Source of the DNA: Saccoglossus kowalevskii
Taxonomy: Eukaryota > Hemichordata > Enteropneusta > Harrimaniidae
NCBI RefSeq assembly: GCF_000003605.2
Contig: NW_003144288.1
Location: 520,763-564,073 of the forward strand
Reading direction: 5' to 3'
DNA length: 43,311 nt
Part shown: piece by piece, positions 27,501-35,683 of the stretch
How positions within the stretch are numbered: position 1 is the stretch's first letter
Layout of the letters: every line of letters begins with the position of its first letter
Made by a program: the position numbers and the translations under genes
The notes under the pieces: model-generated
What the model saw: the letters and a program-made list of their open reading frames with translations, nothing else
Told to the model about the DNA's origin: nothing
The model's database searches: none

Positions 27501-30500
27501 CGTATTGGTATTTAAAGTGATTTCCTCCTGATCAGTTGTGTGTAAAAATGATCTTAAAATGTCCATGTGCATGAAATTTTATGACTGATTGCCATGGCAA
27601 CCAAAAGACACATCAACTAAAAAATGGTTGGAATGTGTGATGAAGCCTGCCTGTCTTCCATTATTTTCCGAAATACAAATGTCATTTAATATCTTTATTT
27701 TAATTGTTACATTTTGCTATTTTTAATATTTTATTCTGAATTAAATGTACTAATTTTCAGATCATGATAATTTATGAGTGAGGAAAGATGCATCAGAACA
27801 AAAAAATAACTTTTTTTACATTTCTCGGAAAGACAGCGAAGTAATAAATCACTGCATTTGAGAGGGCTCTTCAGCTCAAATGAACAGAGAAACAAGAATC
27901 TATTTTCAAAGAACACCAAATTAATACTCAAGAAGAGCAGATAGAAACTGACAGAGGACGCAGAGCCAAATAAAAGTTGTCATGGTTACTTGTAAGTGGG
28001 TCACCTGAAGGCATGTCTGCATCTAAGATCAATAGGGAAATTAGCATACGGCAATAAACTAGTGGATTAACTCAGCATCCCTTTGTGAAAAAACAAGGAT
28101 TACATATTAAAATTGAAATTGAAAAAAACAAATTTCAATCAACACAGGATTTGAGGGTGAAATTACAGAAGCTGAAAATATGAGCAGAAATGTAGGGGGT
28201 CTTTCGATAACATAGTCTTACTGAGAGAGTCCCTAGCCTTTACACCAGGCAAGAAATAATTTGAAATATCACGGTTGACGCTAATAGAGGAAGTAAAGAA
28301 CAGAAATTACACTGTTATAATACATAACACGTACTACTACTGCATTAACTGATCCACACAAAACAACTTAACTAGTGTTCCATTTGGCCATCCACAAAAA
28401 AAAAAATCAAATTTGCATTCCCACTTCTACGTTTTTAGCTTGTTTTGGAGAGTGATGTTACTCAGACATGCAAAGTGGAAACACAACTTTCTTTTTATGC
28501 TGGAATGGTGTAATCAAATGGAACTGATTCAAGATCTGACCCTTCCAAACCAAGCTGTCATGAAAAGGATAGTGAAATATGTTTCAGGTTGACTCAAAAT
28601 CTTTTTTTCAGTGAAACTATTATACCAAGTTGGATATCAAGCAAGTATGTAGTACATGTTTAGCTAAATTACTCTGCGCAATTTAGATATGTACATGCAT
28701 GTGCACATGTCAGTTTTGAAAGCTCGCTTAAATGTTGCGCTGCAGTCATGCAACCCCAATGATGTATACATCAAATACTGCGGATTTGGTGTGGTTATAA
28801 TTAATGACTGAAAGTCATGAATATGCAAAATATTCTAATTAGATGTGCATGGGAAGCAGTAGTTGTACTGCACTAAAATACTACAGGAGAGAGGTAAGAA
28901 TGCGATGAATAGGGCTAGATATTGACAACTTAACAATCTAGCACAACATACAAGTGTTCATGATCATTTCTAATCAATCAGCATTGTACATTCACAAAAA
29001 ACATTTTAACTGTCGTTTGAATCCAAGCATTCCACAAAACAAACATTGTAAAGTCATATGACAAACTGACATGAAAAGGCAATGTCTTAGGGATGAAGAT
29101 AACAACAATCAACCACTTTCGTCAAAGTTCACTGATTTCTACGCCAAGGAAACAGAGTAATAGGCATTGATGGAAACACTTTGTCCTTCAGAGAATTTGT
29201 CTGAATGTTTTTGATGAGTAATTAGCTTGACATCTTTATCATTAGTGTTTGTATATTGAAGCCCCAAGGTGTTATTACTTATAGTTCTGACATCATGAAT
29301 ATTCATGTTGGTTTCAATGATAGCTACAATGTTTCGAACATCATCATGAATATTCATGTTGGTTTCAATGATAGCTACAATGTTTCGAACATCATCATGA
29401 ATATTCATGTTGGTTTCAATGATAGCTACAATGTTTCGAACATCATCATGAATATTCATGTTGGTTTCAATGATAGCTACAATGTTTCGAACATCATCAT
29501 GAATATTCATGTTGGTTTCAATGATAGCTACAATGTTTCGAACATCATCATGAATATTCATGTTGGTTTCAATGATAGCTACAATGTTACNNNNNNNNNN
29601 NNNNNNNNNNNNNNNNNNNNNNNNNNNNNNNNNNNNNNNNNNNNNNNNNNNNNNNNNNNNNNNNNNNNNNNNNNNNNNNNNNNNNNNNNNNNNNNNNNNN
29701 NNNNNNNNNNNNNNNNNNNNNNNNNNNNNNNNNNNNNNNNNNNNNNNNNNNNNNNNNNNNNNNNNNNNNNNNNNNNNNNNNNNNNNNNNNNNNNNNNNNN
29801 NNNNNNNNNNNNNNNNNNNNNNNNNNNNNNNNNNNNNNNNNNNNNNNNNNNNNNNNNNNNNNNNNNNNNNNNNNNNNNNNNNNNNNNNNNNNNNNNNNNN
29901 NNNNNNNNNNNNNNNNNNNNNNNNNNNNNNNNNNNNNNNNNNNNNNNNNNNNNNNNNNNNNNNNNNNNNNNNNNNNNNNNNNNNNNNNNNNNNNNNNNNN
30001 NNNNNNNNNNNNNNNNNNNNNNNNNNNNNNNNNNNNNNNNNNNNNNNNNNNNNNNNNNNNNNNNNNNNNNNNNNNNNNNNNNNNNNNNNNNNNNNNNNNN
30101 NNNNNNNNNNNNNNNNNNNNNNNNNNNNNNNNNNNNNNNNNNNNNNNNNNNNNNNNNNNNNNNNNNNNNNNNNNNNNNNNNNNNNNNNNNNNNNNNNNNN
30201 NNNNNNNNNNNNNNNNNNNNNNNNNNNNNNNNNNNNNNNNNNNNNNNNNNNNNNNNNNNNNNNNNNNNNNNNNNNNNNNNNNNNNNNNNNNNNNNNNNNN
30301 NNNNNNNNNNNNNNNNNNNNNNNNNNNNNNNNNNNNNNNNNNNNNNNNNNNNNNNNNNNNNNNNNNNNNNNNNNNNNNNNNNNNNNNNNNNNNNNNNNNN
30401 NNNNNNNNNNNNNNNNNNNNNNNNNNNNNNNNNNNNNNNNNNNNNNNNNNNNNNNNNNNNNNNNNNNNNNNNNNNNNNNNNTCAGAGATGATATGATTCT

Positions 30501-33500
30501 GACATGCATTCCAAAAAATCAAAAATGTGTCATTTTTTTGTTATCATTCATTATTGATGAATGATACACTATATCAAATACAAAATCTACATATACTACT
30601 AATCCATTATCGAACTGAAGTTGGTGAAATAATTATTTTTACAGAATATCACAAGGTCAGAAATTAATCCATTAATTTTCTTGCTATAATATGAAGTGCA
30701 CAGCAAATTTATTAGCAAATTTATTCATTTTTTCTGGTTGGAGTTTATTTTGAAACAAATCAATAGGACTTGTATTCACATTTGCTTATTAAAAACAGGT
30801 TTAAAGCCAAAAAAAAAAAAAAAACCCTACCCACCCATATTTTAGGAAAAATCAAAAGTTTATTTAATTAGGTAAATAAGTTATTTCTATGCAAATTAGC
30901 TGTGTTAATTATTTTATTAATCCTGATGATTGCCTAAGTAATCATGCTGAAACTACTTATGTAAATTATTTTGTGTACAAGGCATGATGGTGATGTTGAG
31001 TAAATATTAATAACTGTGGAGGTCATAAATGGGGAAAAAAAAAACATACATAAAACCACATGCTTTCTTTGGCCAAATGTGATGTACGATGTAACAGTCT
31101 TGTCTAAATACCCACTGAAAGCCTTAATTGTTCTCCTCATTCTCGATAAGATGACACAAGAAATTAGGAATCGCTATCTTTTCACTGGGGTGGCAAATCT
31201 CTGATGCATTCGTTTCGCGCATAATACGACTAATTCTGTTTACTATCGAGTAAACTGTATGTGACAGCAAATCTCTTGGTAATTGTCACAAAAAGTCAGA
31301 AGGTTATCAACCTCCAGGTAAAGTACTTTAGTACTGACAGGTCTATGAATCTGTGCGTGGACTGTGACGTCAGTATCTGGCGAATGAAAGCTTTTTTTAA
31401 CTACGATAACCTTAAAAAGTTAATGGGTTGTAACATTTGCATAACAAAATAATTAAATCAGACATTTATGTAATTTTCAAAAGAAATTAGAGATTTATAT
31501 CCAATGATTTCAAAGAATTTATAGGTATACATGTGTCATGCAACTTTGATATCTGTATACAGTGATATGCGATAAAGATTCTAATCTGTGTATGCGTCAA
31601 TCAAACATATTTCCAACCAATGGAATCACAGCGAATAATTGTACCAGGGGTAAAAGTTCAATTGCAGAAAGGAGTGAGATTATCACTGTAATACAAAATG
31701 CAATAAGCATTATCTACGTAATACAACTGCACTAATGTTTTGTGAATATGCAAGGACACTAGTAAAACAGCCCAACCCTAACCAGTCTGTCCAAAGAATC
31801 ACTCGTTCGCCGTTGTGTGATTACATCTCAATTTGTGTTAATTAAGCCAATCGCTGACAAAATTTGGCTGAATTCGTCCCTTTTGTGTGGAAAAATTGCT
31901 GTCACTGATTGGCTCCCGAGTTGGATGATGGTTTAGTTTTCAAAAACCTCAGGAAAAAAAATTTTCTTTTGAGAATTATCATCCATGTTTAATATAATTA
32001 TATATACATGACAGGGTTTATTAGGGTTACATCAATGTAATGCATCATGGGAATACAAACTCCTTAGATTATAAATTTCATAATAAAGTTCAAATAGTAT
32101 TCATCAAATCTTTCAGTGCCAGGAGACCCCGTCATTTCACACTAACATAGCTGCGATCAATAAACTAAAACCTATATATTCTCCAGATCTCCTAGACAAT
32201 TTTTAAAAACAAATTGGATCAAGATCAATAGCAGCACATTTTTTGAAATTGAAATTTTTTTCTTGAGAGATATCCCATTAAGCAGCCAATTTACGAAACC
32301 AGTCTCAACTTAGATCTGCCCTCAAGATATTGAAACTGGTGGGAGAATTACATTATTTTAGATGCAATTTACTTTGCTGAAGTGTACAATTTAGGTCAAG
32401 GTGTGCAATTTATTTTTCCTGAATGGTGCAAGAATCCCAATGGAAATGGATTTTATTTGTGCTGACACAAATAACAGATGCATGTTTTTCATTTGATGTG
32501 CACCCTCAGAGTGTGTCCAACTGCTGGTTTGACGCCCTCTGCACACAAAAGACAAACAACTGACTAAATATTTAGTTCACTCATACATGTAACACATAGA
32601 AGGGCACTTCCTCATAACTCATTATTTTAATACCTTTATTCTGATTTTAGCATCATCACAGAAAACTGCGTGTGCGATCAAATTACATATTACTGTTATT
32701 TTCCCTTTAAATTATAACCAAATCTCAGAAAACCAGTCGAAATGGGAAGGGAATAAAACATCATAATTTGTGACTGAAATTTCATTTAATTTGATTGCGA
32801 TGGTAAATCTAATTATTGTTCAAATACAGACTTGCTGAAGATTGAAAACAAATTTGCAGTTTGTCGGCCATTTTGTTAATACAGTGTATTTCACAATAGT
32901 ATTTTGTTTCAGATTGATTGCATAAAGACAGCATAACAATTGATTTATGTTTTGTTCATTTGCATATGTAAAGATATTTATTTCCAGCGCTCCCGCTGCT
33001 ATCCAATTCGAAAAAAGCTCAATTTATATTATGTCGTGATTTTATTTGACATATTAAAGTCTTGTAATTGGTTAAAAGACGAAATTAAATTATTGAATAA
33101 TTAATTTTGAATGACAGCAAAGTAGTACCTGTGTCGTGTAAGAATTTGCAAAAGGTGTCCAGCAGACCAGTCACCACTCTAGGCAGGGAAATTAAAAACA
33201 CAAAAGAATACCATTCCTGTTTGTAACCTTGGTAACTAAGGCAACCATGATGTAACTTAATTTAAAGGACAAGTCAATGCTGTAATTATGTTAGTACACA
33301 TGTGTAGGTGGAATGCACCCTGACAATAGGAGAAAACAGATAATTATTTATACATGTAGATCTCAAACTATTGCTACTTGCTGTACATCGGTACTCCCAC
33401 AGCGCATCCCACTTTTTACATAACTTCCTGGTGTAACTGTGCACTGTTATATTGCCTGTGTAAGTAGTGATGTAATCTTTCTACAGTTCACCATTCACCA

Positions 33501-34373
33501 GGGAGTCCCCCCGAAGTACACAATGGTTCATTTATTGACCTTTTGAGCTGAGCATGAATCGCTCGCCATGTGGGTTTTTAATTCCAATTCACTAAGTGAA
33601 TGGCCCAAAGAAAGTAAAACTAATTTCTAGTCACAACTCACAACATTTTCATACTCGCACATATTGAAATAAAAAATAATAATGAAAAAATTTATTCTGC
33701 TATTCTAATTTCATTGAGACAAAAAGTACCACAGAGAACTTTCACATATTCTCAACAACAAAAATCCTGTCTGGTAAATATCACTAGAGAGGGAAAATAC
33801 AGATTTATGCTTAAATAGATAAGTGTCTATTTTACCAGTTCGTAACCTTTCTCTGTTATTAATGATGGTACGTTAGTCTATTCTCAGAGGTCGTGTACAG
33901 CATGCTAAACCACCCTGCCTTGTTAGTGTACCACTGTGTAAAAACAAACAATTCCTCAAATACCAGTATTTGCGATATTTGAGTGATGACAGGTCACAGT
34001 ATACTGACAGATAAACCAGGTAATCTACATCTATAAAATGATATATATATTGTATATTTTCTAAAATTATTCCTAAATTTTGGAATATGTATTGTTTTCA
34101 GGAACATTTTTGGTGATACATGTATAATACTAACCCTTGTTCCTCCATCAGCTCCTGCAGTTCAATACATTTCAGCTCCACTTTCCTCTTCCGCTCATGG
34201 TCCAATATCTCCTGGTTTGGCTTCTTCAACATCGCTTGGTCCAATTTCTGTAATTCCTCTTCTGACTTGTAGTCTATTTTGTCTTTGTGCTTTTTGACGA
34301 ACGACATATTCCGTGTCACGTAGCCGTTCGTCCCGCTGCCCCGCGGCGTGGTCAGACCAATACCGTTGTACAT
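471..34373 (-). CDS. SRRM2: SRRM2/SRm300 (Cwc21-type) spliceosome protein, 13 coding exons, whole-gene model
   Basis: The spliced product is 539 aa. Residues 1-20 carry the MYNGIGLxTPRGSGTNGY start characteristic of SRRM2/Cwc21, and about 50-110 form the cwf21 domain (KKPN, ILDHERKRKVELK, then VAIFRQML). Residues 114-165 match the VTETHQLAE...KLREAFGIS block of vertebrate SRRM2, and a YSIIRE motif parallels YSLVRE there. The remainder is Lys/Arg-rich, then RS-rich. In this family the N-terminus docks on the spliceosome core (yeast Cwc21 contacts Prp8 and Snu114), and vertebrate SRRM2 scaffolds nuclear speckles. All 12 introns have GT/AG borders, all are phase 2, and the exons sum to 1620 nt with no internal stop. 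The protein is far shorter than vertebrate SRRM2 (about 2,700 aa) because the giant RS expansion is absent, although further 3' exons cannot be excluded. The gene assignment is near certain; the outer RS exon borders are inferred from splice consensus and frame. Confidence 0.95.
577..1222 (-). other. SRRM2 intron 12 (646 bp), or 3' region with an alternative terminal exon
   Basis: GTAATT at 1222 to TCATGGTCAAG at 577. It contains a second, stronger acceptor (TTACATTTTCTTTTTCAG) ending at 990, followed within eight codons by a stop at 967-965. Confidence 0.7.
1223..1513 (-). CDS. SRRM2: SRRM2 exon 12 (long RS exon)
   Basis: A 291-nt exon, 2-2 phase, 96 complete codons. It begins SHSPKRRSRSRSYSRRRSRS and continues with RS, SSYSPHRRSRS and SYSNYSPS motifs. 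It ends in a mixed basic stretch (KSWSPPRKRRDSPSHLEPRR). The longest open frame over this interval is in another frame and is a shadow. Acceptor TTATACATAG; donor ACAAG|GTAATT. Confidence 0.9.
1514..1939 (-). other. SRRM2 intron 11 (426 bp) with degenerate tandem repeat
   Basis: GTACAG at 1939 to TTATACATAG at 1514. From about 1689 to 1905 it is built of degenerate units of roughly 27 bp sharing CCTAACTNTG. Confidence 0.8.
1940..2071 (-). CDS. SRRM2: SRRM2 exon 11 (RS domain)
   Basis: A 132-nt exon, 2-2 phase, separated from exon 10 by only 96 bp, the shortest intron here. It encodes HHKSSSPEKKSRSSTRKSRV, SSSPRRRRYSRSSSPDRSRSP and RR. Acceptor TTTGTTTTTAG; donor AAGGAG|GTACAG. Confidence 0.9.
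2168..2386 (-). CDS. SRRM2: SRRM2 exon 10 (RS domain)
   Basis: A 219-nt exon, 2-2 phase, 72 complete codons of Ser/Arg/Lys-rich sequence. It includes SSSRHRKSRGSSKKKSRR, SSSSDRSHSPVRRHKSKSS and SHSRSRSPEVRRSRNGSP. SP and RS dipeptides are typical SR-protein-kinase and CDK-type phosphosites in this family; individual sites here are inference. Acceptor ACATTCACAG; donor AAAAG|GTTAGTG. Confidence 0.92.
2387..2750 (-). other. SRRM2 intron 9 (364 bp)
   Basis: GTAAGT at 2750 to ACATTCACAG at 2387. Nothing else seen. Confidence 0.85.
2751..2864 (-). CDS. SRRM2: SRRM2 exon 9 (Ser/Gly/Asp-rich linker)
   Basis: A 114-nt exon, 2-2 phase. It starts SPSYSPARKHRHHRKNE and continues with a Ser/Gly/Asp stretch (SGSGSGTDSSYDSNSDVSSG). 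This is the only acidic, non-basic segment between the KR block and the RS block. Acceptor TTTTTTTTCTAG is very strong; donor AGTGG|GTAAGTC. Confidence 0.9.
2865..3546 (-). other. SRRM2 intron 8 (682 bp) with cryptic exon candidates
   Basis: GTGAGA at 3546 to TTTTTTTTCTAG at 2865. It contains two unexplained splice-like segments: a strong donor at 3389-3388 (AAAAG|GTAAGTCT), and a 30-nt in-frame candidate at 2994-3023. Confidence 0.75.
3547..3600 (-). CDS. SRRM2: SRRM2 exon 8 (SR head, basic tail)
   Basis: A 54-nt exon, 2-2 phase, encoding R-SSSPSRRRHKEKRKHRK-R. Acceptor TGTGTTCTTAG; donor AAAAG|GTGAGA. It shares the plan of exons 6 and 7 (Arg-Ser start, basic end), suggesting these exons arose by duplication. 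Confidence 0.86.
3601..3969 (-). other. SRRM2 intron 7 (369 bp)
   Basis: GTGAGT at 3969 to GTGTTCTTAG at 3601. Nothing else seen. Confidence 0.8.
3970..4005 (-). CDS. SRRM2: SRRM2 exon 7: 36-nt Ser/Arg-Lys microexon
   Basis: A 36-nt exon, 2-2 phase, encoding R-SSESSRKRKKH-R. Acceptor GATTCTCATGATAG is moderate; donor CATCG|GTGAGTAG is good. Supported by frame, composition and its position between similar exons. It was too short for ORF detection. Confidence 0.82.
4006..5488 (-). other. SRRM2 intron 6 (1.5 kb)
   Basis: Bounded by GTAAGT at 5488 and TTCTCATGATAG at 4006. It is AT-rich with a poly-T run near 4800-4830. The open frames at 4085-4609 on the minus strand have no family character and are judged chance. 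Confidence 0.8.
5489..5554 (-). CDS. SRRM2: SRRM2 exon 6 (Lys/Arg-rich)
   Basis: A 66-nt exon, 2-2 phase, encoding R-SASESPVRKEKKKKSHKRKRD-R. A short Ser/Glu head is followed by a basic tail, the layout shared by exons 7 and 8. Acceptor TGTTCTCTCGCAG; donor GACCG|GTAAGTTG. Codons at both joins are Arg (CG|A or AG|A at the start, CG at the end). Confidence 0.88.
7076..7199. repeat. Two-copy imperfect direct repeat with a 14-bp palindrome
   Basis: AGCTAAACCGGAATAAACTGG... (7076-7124) recurs as AGCCAAACCGGAATGAACTGG... (7150-7199), about 75 bp apart. The first copy contains the perfect palindrome CTGGTTTAAACCAG (7094-7107), which is degraded in the second. Origin unknown. Confidence 0.8.
7428..7465. 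repeat. Inverted repeat / strong hairpin
   Basis: Arms ATTAATTCACAGTCCCT (7428-7444) and AGGGACTGTGATTAAT (7450-7465) pair along their full length apart from one bulged T, around the 5-nt loop CTATC. It lies inside intron 5 and would form in the transcript. It could be a small structured RNA, a footprint of a mobile element, or chance. Confidence 0.85.
8220..8249 (-). CDS. SRRM2: SRRM2 exon 5: 30-nt basic microexon
   Basis: A 30-nt segment between a good acceptor (GACTGTCATTTTACAATCAG) and a near-consensus donor (AAAGAG|GTAAGGAT). It is open in the required frame, is phase 2 at both ends, and encodes R-KKRKNRIRK-R, the same composition as its neighbours. The joins make Arg codons on both sides (CG|C and AG|A). 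No protein homology can be claimed at this length; the call rests on splice sites, frame and composition. If it is skipped, exon 4 joins exon 6 in frame. Confidence 0.75.
8510..8587 (-). CDS. SRRM2: SRRM2 exon 4 (YSIIRE motif and KR-rich run)
   Basis: A 78-nt exon, 2-2 phase. It completes Ser165 (AG|T), then reads IIREPSDSPSPPPKRKKKKS and GRGRS. The join QYSIIREPSDSPS parallels PYSLVRESSSS of vertebrate SRRM2, which also runs into a poly-Lys block, so the exon is supported by homology as well as by splice sites. Acceptor TTTTCTCTGTAG; donor AGTCG|GTAAGTTG is near-consensus. Confidence 0.93.
8588..9246 (-). other. SRRM2 intron 3 (659 bp)
   Basis: Bounded by GTACAA at 9246 and TTCTCTGTAG at 8588. 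It includes a small imperfect 24-bp tandem repeat around 9171-9229. No other feature seen. Confidence 0.85.
9247..9399 (-). CDS. SRRM2: SRRM2 exon 3 (conserved KLREAFGIS block)
   Basis: A 153-nt exon, phase 2 at both ends. It completes Val114 (GT|T) and encodes VTETHQLAEANEKKNAKLRE, AFGISDEYKDGSAFD, and a charged tail (KRAKDEQEQKKQY). Nearly every position of the first 30 residues matches or is conservative to vertebrate SRRM2. Acceptor TTACTTGCAG; donor TACAG|GTACAAC. It follows the 16.5-kb intron 2. Confidence 0.95.
10456..10613. mobile_element. Short non-autonomous inverted-repeat element, TACTGTAAA ends
   Basis: Starts TACTGTAAACAGCCAAATTT and ends with the reverse complement of TACTGTAAATGCTTTAATTT. 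Both ends then contain TCGC. It is 158 bp with no coding capacity. No flanking duplication is visible. Consistent with a MITE; its superfamily cannot be assigned from this copy. Confidence 0.7.
10714..10857. mobile_element. Truncated relative of the 38877-39089 element
   Basis: The sequence from AATCCAACGAATATATTCG to TTAATTCCAGCTAAAATAAAG parallels 38940-39075, including the shared AAACACCCAAAAAGT block. The TACTGTAAA termini are missing, so this looks like a decayed or truncated copy. Confidence 0.65.
10866..11060. repeat. Dispersed direct repeat, copy A
   Basis: About 195 bp similar to 11867-12100 in the same orientation. Shared words include CTAATAGCTGCC, CAATATCAT, CTAATGGAGA, TTCATTTTAATGAAG and CAATAAAAAATATTT. 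The copies are about 1.0 kb apart and clearly diverged. Family unknown. Confidence 0.75.
11073..11310. repeat. Tandem repeat, about 2.4 units of 95-101 bp
   Basis: GGGC(A/G)CACTCCA recurs at 11073, 11174 and 11269. Each is followed by an AGTGTGTATTGGTTTATCATT-like segment and then GTGAATTATT. The third unit is truncated. Confidence 0.85.
11867..12100. repeat. Dispersed direct repeat, copy B
   Basis: Partner of 10866-11060, carrying the same ordered words with indels. The DNA between the copies (including the 101-bp tandem repeat) might be an insertion or simply inter-repeat sequence. Confidence 0.75.
16533..16682 (-). other. Unrecognised exon-like ORF: possible alternative first or cassette exon
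   Basis: On the minus strand the sequence runs from an acceptor-like AATATTCTAG to a donor-like ATCAT|GTAGGTGTC, 150 nt in all. It is open, comparatively CpG-rich, and contains an ATG with A at -3 (16667-16665). The encoded segment begins MSATVTNTARNRILFERFW and continues with basic and Ser/Thr-rich residues. I do not recognise the protein. Read in the frame demanded by SRRM2 splicing it is phase 2 at both ends, so it could splice into exon 3 in frame. It could instead be the first exon of an unrelated nested gene, or chance. Confidence 0.3.
20829..21925. repeat. Tandem array of 300-bp units with a distinct tail
   Basis: The word GTCAGAGATA ends at 20940, 21240 and 21540, a spacing of exactly 300 bp. 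Each unit repeats ATTAAAACAAAATGGCC, CCAAGTTTGAACAAAATC, AATGCTTGAT and CAATATATCTGTATA in order. The last unit ends in a different tail with a CAGGTCTGGACGCACACAAG motif and CCCCC/GGGG ends near 21890-21925. No ORF of transposase type was found. Confidence 0.88.
25771..25835. repeat. (ATTC)n tetranucleotide microsatellite
   Basis: About 16 uninterrupted copies of TCAT/ATTC, 65 bp, with no visible interruption. It begins 70 bp downstream of the exon 2 donor on the transcribed strand, where it reads as (GAAT)n RNA. Confidence 0.98.
25905..26006 (-). CDS. SRRM2: SRRM2 exon 2 (second half of cwf21 domain)
   Basis: A 102-nt exon, phase 2 at both ends. It completes Gly80 (GG|A) and continues YPEDKVKEKVAIFRQMLMDK, then an acidic linker (DDEESRP). 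This matches the region that follows EEQGY in vertebrate SRRM2 (EKVATFRLML). The acceptor has an eight-T tract and TCAG; the donor is CCAGT|GTAAGTAA. It is too short to stand out as an ORF, but family similarity and both splice sites agree exactly. Confidence 0.95.
29291..29590. repeat. 51-bp minisatellite, six near-identical units, truncated by the gap
   Basis: The word GAATATTCATG recurs at 29297, 29348, 29399, 29450, 29501 and 29552, exactly 51 bp apart. The units look identical to the base until the last four bases before the gap. Each unit contains the perfect 14-bp palindrome CATGAATATTCATG. Since 51 is a multiple of three, frames stay open on both strands and create spurious long ORFs across the gap. 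The array sits inside intron 1. Its true length is unknown because it runs into the N block. Confidence 0.97.
29591..30481. other. Assembly gap (891 N)
   Basis: An unbroken run of N. The left edge is inside the 51-bp array; the right edge (TCAGAGATGATATG) shows no unit of it. The simplest reading is that assembly failed in the tandem array, so the gap length is probably an estimate. Confidence 0.99.
34135..34373 (-). CDS. SRRM2: SRRM2 exon 1 (start codon, Cwc21 N-terminus)
   Basis: The start codon is at 34373-34371, with a G at -3. The exon encodes residues 1-79 plus two bases of Gly80. It contains the invariant MYNGIGLTTPRGSGTNGYV start, a basic stretch (KKHKDK), and the first part of the cwf21 domain with KKPNQEILDHERKRKVEL and a helical ELQELMEEQG end. 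The donor is GG|GTTAGT at 34134-34133. Read past that donor, the frame loses all family similarity, which confirms the boundary. This is the best conserved part of the protein across eukaryotes and the segment that binds the spliceosome. Confidence 0.96.
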
Positions 34374-34414
34374 GACTGATGGCAGAAGACAGCCGACTCG
34401 AGATCAGCGTACAA
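34374..34414 (-). other. 5'UTR part of exon 1 with a likely upstream splice acceptor
   Basis: Immediately upstream of the ATG, the minus strand reads TTCTCTTTTATTCTAG and then TTGTACGC. This is a good pyrimidine tract plus AG, with the AG at 34416-34415. It suggests that 34414-34374 is the end of a 5'UTR carried on a spliced exon, with a non-coding first exon further upstream (higher coordinates). The alternative is that transcription starts nearby and the AG is unused. No promoter was identified. Confidence 0.5.
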
Positions 34415-35683
34415 CTAGAATAAAAGAGAATTAAACGTTGTTCAATACTTGTGCGTAGAAACAAGCTGAGCTAGAGGGGCTCAACATTTAAATGGATGAA
34501 TATAACATTAGAGAAAATAACCACAAAGCTAGGGAGTCCAGCTGTCAATCTTACAACCACACATCATGCATAAAAGAATTGATCACAGTTTCATCCCAAT
34601 TCGTCCGTTAAATAAAGCACTCGCTATTTGAGTAATACAGTTTAGAAATAATTTCCAAGAAAATCAATATTATTACATTATTTCTGCAGGCACATCAGAA
34701 AGTATAGCTACACTGAATAACATTTGAAACGTAATGTTTATTTTGTGTTCTTTATATAGATTTTAACAATTCTCCAGCAGTTCACACATTTAGGTTTAAA
34801 TGAGTGACCTACATGAACATGTTCATACCACTGCAATTATTCATCGTTTTAAATACACAACATGTTACACTGAATTCTTGGCATATTTCATTTCAATAGA
34901 ATCTGTTTGTTATTTAGTGGTGAACAGACAATTGATCATTTAGTCAATACGACATTACAGAGCAGAATTTCTTCCTAGTATATGACTAGTTTGTTTCTTA
35001 CAAATTTTAAATAACGATCTATCATAAAATATAGGAAATTTGTAAATTTATTGACAATGAGACATCTCTATCAAGTCAGCCCAGAATGGAGAAATTATTA
35101 TAATGTGTGCAGTTTGAAATCGAAATAAATAAATACAAATTATTCAAAACTGTTGACTTAACTTAAACATTACTTAAATACAATGATTTTAAAATGTAAA
35201 TCAAAATATTTTATTTTTATGTACATGAACTAAATAACTGATAACTTGTGACCATGGAAAAACATATGTCGTAACAACTGACCACGTACAATGTACCAAA
35301 ACGATAACTGCAGAGTTAAATAATAATTTGCTAATTGGCATAATTTTCATAATCAAATTAAAATAAAAACCACTACCAATGATAGTAGTTGATTCTATTT
35401 GTTTGCGCATCACGTTTGGGCGCCAATTCCATCAAAATTTCATATCACATTTTCATTCAATGCTCATATTACAAATCATATAAAATTCATTAGAAAAAAA
35501 ATAAAATGTTCATAGATACATGTATAAATAACCAATAACGTGCTAGGGGTTGTTTTCAAAAAAATATATAAACACCAACTCAGACATATTATATTTTATT
35601 CATTCATTCATTCATTCTATCTACAAATAACCTAAAACATGGGCTTGTGTGCGGTTACAGGAATTTAAAGGTGCTTTATTTAT

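Larger units (their letters stand above)
26007..34134 (-). other. SRRM2 intron 1 (8.1 kb), including minisatellite and assembly gap
   Basis: GT donor at 34134-34133; acceptor GTTTTTTTTCTCATTTAATCAG ending at 26007. The interval contains the 51-bp minisatellite and the run of N (29591-30481). I see no other coding exon with family similarity, no tRNA and no convincing transposon ORF. The remainder is AT-rich sequence with short homopolymer runs. Confidence 0.85.

Noticed and set aside
29139-30564. Long open frames (311-456 codons) on both strands across the gap
   Set aside because: They consist of N-derived unknown residues and a 51-bp (3 x 17) tandem repeat that is open by arithmetic. They are not genes.
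34195-34464. 89-codon ORF over exon 1
   Set aside because: Antiparallel to nothing and in another frame of exon 1. The MYNGIGL frame is the conserved one.
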